Origin: Clostridia bacterium
Lineage (GTDB): Bacteria; Bacillota; Clostridia; Oscillospirales; CAG-272
Length of the DNA stretch: 18,020 nt
Assembly (NCBI GenBank): GCA_017379815.1
Contig: JAFNVK010000082.1
Span: forward strand, 1-18,020
Reading direction: 5' to 3'
Part shown: positions 7,213 through 14,167 of the stretch, in pieces
Position numbering within the stretch: position 1 is the stretch's first letter
How the letters are laid out: every line of letters starts with the position of its first letter
The notes under the pieces: generated by a model
Told to the model about the DNA's origin: nothing
Seen by the model: only the letters and a program-made list of their open reading frames with translations
Databases searched by the model: none
Program-made: the position numbers and the translations under genes

Positions 7213-8031
7213 ATGCAATTTCAAAATCCCCCCTTCTCGATCCTCGAGGAGAAAAAGCTGTATATTTTCGACATGGACGGCACCATTTACCTTGGCAATC
7301 AGGTTTTCCCCTTTGCGATCCGCTTTATCAAAAATCTTCGCAAGGCCGGCAAGCGCGTGCTCTTCTTTACCAACAACGCCTCCCGCTCCCCCGAGGTCTA
7401 TCTGGACAAGCTGACCCGTCTTGGCTTTGAGCCGACCATGGACGAGATCATGACCGCAGGCGACGTGACCGCCGAATTTCTCATCCGTCACAGAGCAGGA
7501 AAAAGCGTCTACCTCGTTGGCACGGAGGATCTCTGCAACAACTTCCGCAAAAGAGGCATCAATCTCTTGACGGGAGCCGAGGAGAAGGCCGATATCGTTA
7601 TCACGAGCTTTGATACCTCTCTGACCTATCAAAAGCTGGACGACGCCTGCCGCCTGATCCGCGAGGGTGCGGAGTATCTCTCCACGCATCCCGACTTCAA
7701 CTGCCCCACCGAGACCGGCTTTATGCCGGACAGCGGCGCGATCGCCGCTCTCGTGACCGCCTCCACGGGTAAGGTGCCCACCTACTTTGGCAAGCCCTAC
7801 CGCGAAACCATCGAGATGATCTGCGAGGCGACCGAAATGCAGCCCGCCGAGATGTGCATCTTCGGCGACCGCCTCTATACCGATATTGCCGTCGGAAAGC
7901 GGCACGGCGTGACCGCTGTTCTCGTCCTCTCGGGCGAGACCCAGCCCGCTGACGTGGAGGCCGCCACCGACGCCGACAAGCCGGACTTCGTCTTCGACTC
8001 TCTCGATGACGTTGACCGAATGATGTTCTGA
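7213..8031 (+). CDS. HAD-IIA family (NagD-like) sugar/glycerol phosphatase
   Basis: The protein has 272 residues and the four HAD motifs: FDMDGT with nucleophile Asp20 and acid Asp22 (19-24), FFTNNAS (51-57), Lys194 in YFGKPY, and FGDRLYTDI (217-225). The cap between motifs II and III is the NagD/PGPase C2 type, and the length fits. Such enzymes remove phosphate from small substrates such as glycerol phosphate, phosphoglycolate, nucleotides or PLP. The start is the ATG at 7213 with GGAGG at 7201-7205; the frame stays open upstream into araM, but that part is not coding. Tight linkage to araM suggests a three-carbon phosphate substrate (inference). Its transcript ends at the strong terminator 12 bp after the stop. 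Confidence 0.88.
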   Translation: MQFQNPPFSILEEKKLYIFDMDGTIYLGNQVFPFAIRFIKNLRKAGKRVLFFTNNASRSPEVYLDKLTRLGFEPTMDEIMTAGDVTAEFLIRHRAGKSVYLVGTEDLCNNFRKRGINLLTGAEEKADIVITSFDTSLTYQKLDDACRLIREGAEYLSTHPDFNCPTETGFMPDSGAIAALVTASTGKVPTYFGKPYRETIEMICEATEMQPAEMCIFGDRLYTDIAVGKRHGVTAVLVLSGETQPADVEAATDADKPDFVFDSLDDVDRMMF

Positions 8032-8042
8032 ACCTAAGCAAA

Positions 8043-8087
8043 ACGGGCGGGAAGGTCTTTTTGGACCTTCCCGCCCGTTTTTTTTTT
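8043..8087. terminator. Strong intrinsic terminator between the araM-HAD unit and the deo operon
   Basis: ACGGGCGGGAAGGTC (8043-8057) pairs perfectly over 15 bp with 8064-8078 across a 6-base loop, followed by ten T. On the minus strand the same hairpin is followed by TTTTGCTT, so it can also serve the convergent six-gene operon ending at 8095. Confidence 0.96.
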
Positions 8088-8094
8088 GGTGTTC

Positions 8095-8712
8095 TCAATA
8101 CTCGATATCCTCCAAGAATCCCCGATCGATCAAGGAGTGCAGACGAAAAACCTCGCCGGAAACAAAAGCGCTGCTCTTCTGCGTTTCCTGCCAGTGGTCA
8201 CGGATCTGCGCATAGGCAGAGCCACCGTACCCCAATATCCGAAAATGATGGGGCAGAAGATTCTTTGCCAAAACCACACTGCGGGTCAAATGCCCGGGTG
8301 AGGTGACCACGTATACGGTTTGAATATTTGCATAATGAAAACGGCGATAGAGCTGCAAAGAGCAATAGATCATATTTTCCATCGTGGTACGGGCCTCATT
8401 TTCCGGGAGGATCACCTCGTCCGGAATGCCCATCCCCAAAAGCACCTCGCGCATACCGTCCGCCTCACTGCGCATGCTTCCGTTATATTCCCAGCAAACG
8501 CCTCCCGTTGGCATGATGTACTTCACCTTTCCCGCAAAATACAGCTCTGCAGCCGCGCTGCAGCGCTCCTGCCAGCAGGAAGGGTCAGATCCCAGCAGAA
8601 GAGCGACCTCTCCTGCTTCCTCTCCCTCGGAGGGGGCGGAAAAAACGATGCGGGTCTTTTGCTCGTTGGTCAACGTCGAAAGAGCCTCCCGCTCGGTCTG
8701 TGAAAGCTTCAT
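8095..8712 (-). CDS. DUF218/YdcF-like protein
   Basis: The 205-residue protein matches the DUF218 (YdcF/SanA/ElyC-like) pattern: a VALLLGSD strand (36-43), Arg50 in a helix, PTGG (68-71), SEADGMREVLLGMGIP with its acidic SEA, ENEARTTMEN (104-113), and TSPGHLTRS (137-145). Unlike SanA and ElyC it has no membrane segment or signal peptide, so it should be cytoplasmic. The molecular function of the family is not established. The ATG at 8712 has AAAGGAGG directly upstream and overlaps the stop of nnr as ATGA, so translation is probably coupled. It is the last gene of the deoC operon. Family call is good and role is unknown. Confidence 0.82.
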   Translation of the reverse strand: MKLSQTEREALSTLTNEQKTRIVFSAPSEGEEAGEVALLLGSDPSCWQERCSAAAELYFAGKVKYIMPTGGVCWEYNGSMRSEADGMREVLLGMGIPDEVILPENEARTTMENMIYCSLQLYRRFHYANIQTVYVVTSPGHLTRSVVLAKNLLPHHFRILGYGGSAYAQIRDHWQETQKSSAFVSGEVFRLHSLIDRGFLEDIEY

Positions 8713-10229
8713 CTTTCCTCCTTTTGCCCTGTGGGCAATCTTAGCTTGCAAATTTCCGACACCGCTTTCCCAATGTGGGCTACGGTATCCGAAGCGGTCA
8801 TACTGATTGCATTTCCCTTCTGCTCGGCAAGCTCACCTGCTCGTCCTGCAAGGTAAGCACCTGCGGCAACCGTCAGAGGAGTCGCCGCGGCGTAGCCAAG
8901 CAGACCTGCGAGAACGCCCGAAAGCACGTCTCCGCTTCCTGCGGTTGCCATTCCCGCACATCCGCGGTTGACGAGATAGGTTTCTTCCCCATCCGTAACC
9001 ACCGTGCAAGGACCTTTGAGCAGAAGGATCACCCCATGCTCGCGGGCAAAATCCTCCGCGCAGCGGATCGGATCACTCAGGATCTGCTCCACGGGAAGGC
9101 CGCACAACCGCTCCATCTCCTTGGGATGGGGGGTCAATATCACGCGGCAGGAGGTCTTCCGAAGCAAGGAAAGCTCCATTTCGGAAAGCGTATTGAGCCC
9201 GTCGGCGTCGATCACCAGAGAAAGTGCGTGCTTTTGCAGAATATAGCGCAGGATCTCGCGATTGTGGGGGCTTCTTCCCCACCCCATGCCAATGGCAAGG
9301 GCGCGTTGCCCGGAAAGGGCTTGGTCAAGTGCCACGGGAGAGAGAACGGCGTGTCCTTCCTCCTCGGGAAGGAGCGCCAGCGTGCTCTCCAACAGATAGG
9401 GAGAGACGTTTGCCGCAAGTGAGCGCGGCAGGATCAGCTTTGCCACACCGCATCCTGCACGCAACGCCGAGGCGGAAAGATTGGCCAGCTTGACCGCTCC
9501 CGCATATTCGGGGCATCCGCCGAGAATGGAAACGTAGCCGTAGCTCCCCTTATGCGAATTTTGCTTCCGCTCGGCAAGCACGGGCAAAAGGTCCTCGGCC
9601 TCGAGCAAAAAGCGCTTCTTTCCCCGAATGGGAATGCCGATATCCACGTTGCAAAGCGAGCCGATCACATCCTTGGCATCTCCCAGAAAATGACCGCTCT
9701 TATACGTACCGACCGACACCGTAAGCGTTGAACGGACGCAAAGCTCTGCGCGCCCGCTATCCCCGTCAAGACCGCTGTTGATGTCGGCCGAGATCACGGG
9801 GCGGCCGCTTTGGTTGATGCGTGCAACCGCGGCGGCGTAGCGCGGCGAAAGCGCCCCGCGAAAGCCCGTTCCGAGAAGGCAATCCACGATCTCCGCATAG
9901 GGCGAGAGATCGGTGTCTCCGTCGAAGGGCAGGATCTCGATCCCGCGCCTTTGACATTCCGTATAGTAAAAAAGACCATCCTCCGAAAAGCGCTCCTCCA
10001 AAAGAAGGATCGCACACGGAATGGCCGCCTCCTGCAACAGCAGGGCCAGAACGTAGCCGTCCCCCGCGTTGTTTCCGCGGCCGCAGAGGATCGCCGTTTT
10101 TCCCTTGAAGGGGTAGGCGTCAAAAAGCCCCTTTCCGGCGCGGTACATCAGCTCGCGCCCCGCAACGCCGCCGCGGATCGCGGCGGCGTCACTCTCGCGC
10201 ATCGTTTTTACGTCAACGACTGTCTGCAC
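8709..10229 (-). CDS. nnr: Bifunctional NAD(P)HX epimerase / ADP-dependent NAD(P)HX dehydratase
   Basis: Nnr repairs hydrated NADH/NADPH: the N-terminal epimerase interconverts R- and S-NAD(P)HX, and the C-terminal kinase-fold domain dehydrates S-NAD(P)HX. Residues 1 to about 215 form the YjeF_N domain with CGRGNNAGDG (49-58) and the DCLLGTGFRG loop. Residues about 220-506 form the dehydratase with SHKGSYGYVSILGG, VIDADGLN (339-346), TPHPKEM (366-372), LLLKGPCTVV and GMATAGSGD (426-434). The start is GTG at 10229 (MQTVVDVKTMRESD), matching the usual N-terminus and preceded by AGAGGAAGG; the ATG further upstream lies inside cdd. It begins 16 bp after cdd and overlaps the DUF218 gene by four bases. 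Confidence 0.94.
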   Translation of the reverse strand: MQTVVDVKTMRESDAAAIRGGVAGRELMYRAGKGLFDAYPFKGKTAILCGRGNNAGDGYVLALLLQEAAIPCAILLLEERFSEDGLFYYTECQRRGIEILPFDGDTDLSPYAEIVDCLLGTGFRGALSPRYAAAVARINQSGRPVISADINSGLDGDSGRAELCVRSTLTVSVGTYKSGHFLGDAKDVIGSLCNVDIGIPIRGKKRFLLEAEDLLPVLAERKQNSHKGSYGYVSILGGCPEYAGAVKLANLSASALRAGCGVAKLILPRSLAANVSPYLLESTLALLPEEEGHAVLSPVALDQALSGQRALAIGMGWGRSPHNREILRYILQKHALSLVIDADGLNTLSEMELSLLRKTSCRVILTPHPKEMERLCGLPVEQILSDPIRCAEDFAREHGVILLLKGPCTVVTDGEETYLVNRGCAGMATAGSGDVLSGVLAGLLGYAAATPLTVAAGAYLAGRAGELAEQKGNAISMTASDTVAHIGKAVSEICKLRLPTGQKEER

Positions 10230-10245
10230 GGTGTGTTCCTTCCTC

Positions 10246-10641
10246 TCAGAGGCGGAAGCCCGCAGGCAGAAGCTCGGCAAGCGTCCATTTTCTCAATTCC
10301 TTGCCGTCGGTCACGAGGATCTCAAAATCATCCTCACAGAACTCGCGCATCACCTGACGGCATACGCCGCAGGGGGTGAAAAAGCTCTCGGGCTCCTCTC
10401 CGCGTTTTCCGCCGACGATGGCGATGCGCGAAAAGGTATGCACACCCTCGGAGATCGCCTTGAAGAAGGCGGTGCGCTCTGCACAGCAGGTGGGTGAATA
10501 GGAGGCGTTCTCCACGTTGCAGCCAAGGAAGATGCGTCCGTCCTCGGAAAGGAGCGCCGCTCCCACCGCATACCCCGAATAGGGGGAATAGGAGGCCTCG
10601 CGCGCCTTGAAGGCAAGGTCCATCAGCTCTTGATCCGTCAT
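10246..10641 (-). CDS. cdd: Cytidine deaminase
   Basis: Cdd hydrolyses cytidine and deoxycytidine to uridine and deoxyuridine. The 131-residue protein has the small homotetrameric form. Zinc and catalytic residues are visible as Cys53-Ala-Glu55 in TCCAERTAF and Cys91/Cys94 in PCGVCRQVMREF. The substrate loop GCNVENASY lies at 40-48 and the SPYSGYAVGAAL segment at 19-30. The ATG at 10641 overlaps the deoB stop as ATGA, with AAAGGAG 11 bases upstream inside deoB. It is the fourth gene of the operon, and its products can feed phosphorolysis and the phosphopentomutase/aldolase steps encoded upstream. Confidence 0.96.
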   Translation of the reverse strand: MTDQELMDLAFKAREASYSPYSGYAVGAALLSEDGRIFLGCNVENASYSPTCCAERTAFFKAISEGVHTFSRIAIVGGKRGEEPESFFTPCGVCRQVMREFCEDDFEILVTDGKELRKWTLAELLPAGFRL

Positions 10642-11807
10642 GCGTTCGTCATCTCCTTTGCAAAGGATCTTCCCTCGGTGGCAAGCGAAACGCCGAGCAG
10701 CTCGGCAACCGTTGCCGCAAGATCGGCAAAGCTGGTCCGCACGCCGAGAGAGACGGGAGAAATTCCCTTTCCTACCGCCAGCAGCGGAACGTACTCTCTG
10801 GTATGGTCGGTGCTTTCGTCACCCGGATCGCATCCGTGATCCGCCGTAATGAACAGGACGTCCTCCTCCCGCATCTTACCGAGGAAGGAAGGAAGCCATG
10901 CATCAAAGGCCGTCAGCGCGGCGGCGTAGCCGTCCACGTCGTTGCGATGACCGTAAAGCATATCAAAATCCACGAGATTGGCAAAGCAAAGGCCGGAAAA
11001 ATCCCGCTCGACCGCATCCAGAAGGCGATCCATGCCCTCGGCGTTGCCGTGCGTAACGAAATGCTCGGAAAAGCCCTTCCCTGCAAAAATATCAAAGATC
11101 TTTCCAATGGCGATCGAGTCCATGCCTGCGTCAAGAACCGCCTCGGGGAGAGTCACAGCGGGGGGCTCGAGGGAAAAATCGCGGCGGTTTGCCGTACGCT
11201 TGAAGTCGGCGGCACACGTGCCCACGAAGGGGCGCGCGATCACGCGGCCGACGGCGTGCTTGCCCGTAAGGATCGCTCTTGCCTTGCGGCAGACCTCGTA
11301 AAGCTCCTCCGGGGGGAGCAGCGCCTCGTTTGCGGCGATCTGAAAGACGCTGTCCGCCGAGGTATAGACGATCAGGTCACCCGTGCGCATGTGCTCCTCG
11401 CCAAAGTCGCGGATGACATCGGTTCCCGAATACGGAAGATTGCAAAGCACGCCGCGGCCGGTCGCCTCGGAAAAGGCGTCCAGTACCTCTCTCGGAAATC
11501 CGTTGGGATAGGTGGGAAGCGGCTCGGGGGAAATGCATCCCGCGATCTCCCAATGCCCGATGGTCGTGTCCTTGCCCATGGATCTCTCCGTCATCTTGGC
11601 AACGGCGGCCTTCGGCGCATCGGTCTCTCCAAGGAAGGAAAGACCCGGAATATGACCAATACCAAGCTCTCTCAGCGTAGGGATCGCAAAAAGGGGGGAG
11701 GCAGAGATCCGCTTGAGGGTGTGTGCCCCAACGTCGCCAAAGGCGGCGGCATCGGGAGCCTCGCCCGCTCCAACGCTATCGAGAACGATCAAAAATACGC
11801 GTTTCAT
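10638..11807 (-). CDS. deoB: Phosphopentomutase
   Basis: DeoB interconverts (deoxy)ribose-1-phosphate and -5-phosphate, linking nucleoside phosphorolysis to DeoC and the pentose phosphate pathway. The 389-residue protein is normal for the alkaline-phosphatase-superfamily enzyme. It has VLDSVGAGEAPDA with metal-binding Asp10, KDTTIGHWEIAG (79-90), YTSADSVFQIAANE (148-161), YGHRNDVDGY, and the metal motif TADHGCDPGDESTDHTRE (321-338). The start is the ATG at 11807 (MKRVFLIVLD); the ribosome binding site is weak (AAGGAACGG some distance upstream). It lies 22 bp after deoD and overlaps cdd by four bases. Confidence 0.96.
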   Translation of the reverse strand: MKRVFLIVLDSVGAGEAPDAAAFGDVGAHTLKRISASPLFAIPTLRELGIGHIPGLSFLGETDAPKAAVAKMTERSMGKDTTIGHWEIAGCISPEPLPTYPNGFPREVLDAFSEATGRGVLCNLPYSGTDVIRDFGEEHMRTGDLIVYTSADSVFQIAANEALLPPEELYEVCRKARAILTGKHAVGRVIARPFVGTCAADFKRTANRRDFSLEPPAVTLPEAVLDAGMDSIAIGKIFDIFAGKGFSEHFVTHGNAEGMDRLLDAVERDFSGLCFANLVDFDMLYGHRNDVDGYAAALTAFDAWLPSFLGKMREEDVLFITADHGCDPGDESTDHTREYVPLLAVGKGISPVSLGVRTSFADLAATVAELLGVSLATEGRSFAKEMTNA

Positions 11808-11829
11808 GCTTTCTTTACCGTTCCTTTGC

Positions 11830-12573
11830 TCAAAGCTTCGGTTCTTTTTCCATACGGACGGCCACCTCAAGGGCGACCTCCATCATATTGCGGAAGCCAC
11901 ACTGACGCTCCTCGCTGCTCAGCTGCTCGCCCGTGAGCAGGTGATCCGAGACCGTGCAGATCGCGAGTGCGCGCTTTCCTGCCTTTGCCGCGTTGATATA
12001 GAGTGCGGCGGCCTCCATCTCCACGGCGAGTGCTCCCAGCTCGCCCCAACGGGCGTTGACGGAGAAATCGTCGTTGTAGAACACGTCGCTGGAATAAATA
12101 TTGCCTACGTGATGTGCAAGCTTCATCTCCTCGCAAACGTCTGCCGCCGTGCGCAGAAGACGATAATCGGCAAGAGGTGCAAGGTTTCCGACAAGGCGGA
12201 ACTGCTGGGCAAAGCAGGAATCGGTGGAGGCACCCATGGCGATCACGAGCTCGCGCATATGCACGTCCTCGCGAAGCGCACCCGCGCTTCCGATGCGGAG
12301 AATATTGTCCACGCCGAAGAAATTGAAGAGCTCATAGCTGTAAATACCGATGGAGGGCATGCCCATGCCGCTGGCCATGACCGAGACCTTCGTTCCCTTC
12401 CAGGTTCCCGTATATCCGTTGATGCCGCGGACCGAGTTGACCAGGCGCGGATTCTCCAGATAGGTCTCTGCAATAAATTTTGCACGCAAAGGGTCACCCG
12501 GCATCAGCACGGTTCTGCCGAAATCCTCGGGGGTCGCGTTGATGTGTGCGGTTGGATAAGCCTTTTCTGCCAT
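11830..12573 (-). CDS. deoD: Purine nucleoside phosphorylase, DeoD (hexameric) type
   Basis: DeoD splits purine (deoxy)nucleosides with phosphate to free base and (deoxy)ribose-1-phosphate. The 247-residue protein matches the bacterial hexameric type: AHINATPEDFG with the conserved His10, VLMPGDPLRAKFIA (phosphate site), LRIGSAGAL (catalytic core), AVEMEAAALY, and CTVSDH with the catalytic Asp. The start is the ATG at 12573 (MAEKAYPTAHIN), preceded by GGAGG located inside the end of deoC. Only one base separates it from the deoC stop, so translation is probably coupled. The N-terminus is about five residues longer than that of E. coli DeoD. Confidence 0.96.
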   Translation of the reverse strand: MAEKAYPTAHINATPEDFGRTVLMPGDPLRAKFIAETYLENPRLVNSVRGINGYTGTWKGTKVSVMASGMGMPSIGIYSYELFNFFGVDNILRIGSAGALREDVHMRELVIAMGASTDSCFAQQFRLVGNLAPLADYRLLRTAADVCEEMKLAHHVGNIYSSDVFYNDDFSVNARWGELGALAVEMEAAALYINAAKAGKRALAICTVSDHLLTGEQLSSEERQCGFRNMMEVALEVAVRMEKEPKL

Positions 12574-12574
12574 A

Positions 12575-13246
12575 TCAGTATCCTCCGTTTGCATTTTCCT
12601 GTCCCTTGGCGAGCTTGACGATGGAGCTTGTCCCAAGTCTTGACGCGCCGAGAGCGATATAGTTTTCGGCATCGGCCAGAGAGCGAATACCGCCTGCGGC
12701 CTTGATCTTAACGTGCGGTGCGGAATAGCGGGCAAAGATCGCAATGTCCTCGGGGGTTGCTCCCGCCTTGGAAAAGCCGGTCGAGGTCTTGATATAATCC
12801 GCGCCGGAGGCGTTCACCACCTCGCACATACGGATCTTTTCCTCCTCGGTAAGCAGGCAGGTCTCGATGATGACCTTCAGGATCTTGCCGCGGCAGGCCT
12901 CGCGAATGCACTTGATCTCCTCAAGAACGGCATCGTATCTCCCCTCCTTGACCCAACCGATATTGATGACCATATCGATCTCGTCCGCACCGTTCTGTAC
13001 GGCGTCGCGGGTCTCAAAGACCTTGACGGCGGTGGTGCTGTAGCCGTTGGGGAAGCCGATCACGGTACAGATTGGGATGCGCCCTGCGGAGAACTCTGCC
13101 GCTCTTGCCACGAAGGATGCGGGAATGCAGACCGACGCCGTGCCGTAGCGGATACCGTCCTCGCAGATCGCCTTGATCTCCTCCCAGGTCGCACTCTGGG
13201 AAAGCAGGGTGTGATCCACCCTGGAAAGAATCGTTTTCAATTCCAT
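12575..13246 (-). CDS. deoC: Deoxyribose-phosphate aldolase
   Basis: DeoC cleaves 2-deoxyribose-5-phosphate to acetaldehyde and glyceraldehyde-3-phosphate. The 223-residue TIM barrel has SRVDHTLL at the start, EIDMVINIG with Asp91, YIKTSTGF with the Schiff-base Lys153, KIKAAGGIRS with Lys182 and the phosphate-binding GG, and GTSS near the end. I chose the ATG at 13246 (MELKTILSRVDHTLL) because it matches the usual N-terminus and has GAAAGGAAGG upstream. An in-frame ATG at 13282 would add 12 residues but sits only about a dozen bases from the predicted transcription start. It is the first gene of the six-gene operon. Confidence 0.95.
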   Translation of the reverse strand: MELKTILSRVDHTLLSQSATWEEIKAICEDGIRYGTASVCIPASFVARAAEFSAGRIPICTVIGFPNGYSTTAVKVFETRDAVQNGADEIDMVINIGWVKEGRYDAVLEEIKCIREACRGKILKVIIETCLLTEEEKIRMCEVVNASGADYIKTSTGFSKAGATPEDIAIFARYSAPHVKIKAAGGIRSLADAENYIALGASRLGTSSIVKLAKGQENANGGY

Positions 13247-13266
13247 ATAAAGAAAGCCTTCCTTTC

Positions 13267-13280
13267 GGGTATAATTACCC
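13267..13280. repeat. Small inverted repeat in the deoC leader
   Basis: GGGTA-TAAT-TACCC is a 5-bp perfect inverted repeat with a 4-base centre. It lies between the predicted transcription start (near 13294) and the deoC ribosome binding site. It could be half of an operator or a short hairpin. Function is unproven. Confidence 0.45.
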
Positions 13281-13300
13281 ATTCATTCCTTGTTTATTCC

Positions 13301-13329
13301 ATTATACCACACTTCCCCTCGCCCGTCAA
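13301..13329 (-). promoter_or_regulatory. Promoter of the deoC-deoD-deoB-cdd-nnr-DUF218 operon
   Basis: Minus-strand -35 TTGACG (13329-13324), 17-bp spacer, -10 TATAAT (13306-13301). The spacer ends in TGTGG, giving the same extended -10 seen at the plsC and araM promoters. The predicted start is around 13294. Confidence 0.93.
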
Positions 13330-13352
13330 GAAAATTACCAAAAATTTGGGGG

Positions 13353-13387
13353 TTCCATTTTGCGAAAAGGACGCTATAATGTATATA
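13353..13387 (+). promoter_or_regulatory. Probable promoter of the mecA-like gene
   Basis: Two overlapping possibilities exist. One is TATAAT at 13375-13380 with a poor -35 (TTCCAT, 13353-13358). The other is TATATA at 13382-13387 with TTGCGA (13360-13365) at 16 bp. Either is weaker than the other promoters in the window. Confidence 0.5.
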
Positions 13388-13438
13388 AGAGCGCATTGCC
13401 GAATTCTTCTCTTTCACCGAAAGGAGTGACTGTTTTGT

Positions 13439-14068
13439 ATGGAACTGATCCGTATCAGTGATCGCAAGCTCAAGATCATGCTGACACCGACGGATATGTG
13501 TCACTTTGAGTTGAACGCCGAAAGCCTTGGCGAGGACGGGCAACGGATGCACCGCGCCTTCCGCCACCTTATGGAGGAGGTGCGAAAGCAGACCGACTTT
13601 GAAGGAGACGACCGCCAGATCGCCGTGCAATATTTCCCCTCACGCGAGGGTGGATGCGAGATGTTCATCAGCTATTCCCCTCTCTCCGAAGGTGCCGAGG
13701 GCTCGTGTGAGCAGGAAAAAGGAGGGGGAAAGCGATCGCTTCTTCCTCATCCCGTTCGGCAAAGCACGAGCTTCCGCCGTGACTGTGCCTATCGATTTAC
13801 CGCCCTCAGAGATCTGCTCCTGGTCTGCCGAAGACTTCTTTTGCGGGGCTATGACGGCGAAAGCAAAGCCTTTTTTGATGAGGAGGGGCGATATTATCTG
13901 TTCGTTTCCATCCTCTCCCCGGCCCCCTTTTCCCTACCTGCAGAATGGGATTTTCTCACGGAATACGGCACCGTGGAGAACGCCTCCCATCTTCTGATCT
14001 ACATCGCAGAGCACGGAAAGCCGCTCTGCCAAGCCGAGGCGGTACAGGTTCTCGGCGCTCTGGCCTGA
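13439..14068 (+). CDS. mecA: MecA-like adaptor protein
   Basis: MecA adaptors bring substrates to the ClpC-ClpP protease (in Bacillus, the competence factor ComK). The 209-residue protein begins MELIRISDRKLKIMLTPTDM, matching the MecA N-terminal substrate-binding domain. It then has a low-complexity linker (about 85-105, EGAEGSCEQEKGGGK) and a C-terminal domain with FTALRDLLLVCRRLL, GEGSKAF-like GESKAFFDEEGRYYL, and a closing ENASHLLIYIAEHGKPL stretch, as in the ClpC-binding domain. The ATG at 13439 has AAAGGAG 12 bases upstream, a rather long spacing. It stands alone, between two bidirectional control regions. Family call is good; the substrates in this organism are unknown. Confidence 0.85.
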   Translation: MELIRISDRKLKIMLTPTDMCHFELNAESLGEDGQRMHRAFRHLMEEVRKQTDFEGDDRQIAVQYFPSREGGCEMFISYSPLSEGAEGSCEQEKGGGKRSLLPHPVRQSTSFRRDCAYRFTALRDLLLVCRRLLLRGYDGESKAFFDEEGRYYLFVSILSPAPFSLPAEWDFLTEYGTVENASHLLIYIAEHGKPLCQAEAVQVLGALA

Positions 14069-14095
14069 CCCCCCGGCTTATGCTTACTCTTTTTT

Positions 14096-14165
14096 GCAAC
14101 GAAAAAAGGAGAGGAAATGCCAAGCTTCCCTCGGAGGCTTGGCAGTGCCTCTCCTTCGTTTTTTG
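14096..14165. terminator. Bidirectional terminator between mecA and the cysteine desulfurase gene
   Basis: A two-part hairpin: AGGAGAGG (14107-14114) pairs with CCTCTCCT (14148-14155), and inside it GCCAAGC (14119-14125) pairs with GCTTGGC (14137-14143). It is flanked by A-run and T-run (CGTTTTTTG on plus, TTTTTTCGTTGC on minus), so it serves both convergent genes. Confidence 0.92.
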
Positions 14166-14167
14166 CC

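Noticed and set aside
10803..12618. Plus-strand open frames of 377 and 301 codons opposite deoB and deoD
   Set aside because: They are complementary shadows of well-conserved salvage genes and have no family resemblance.
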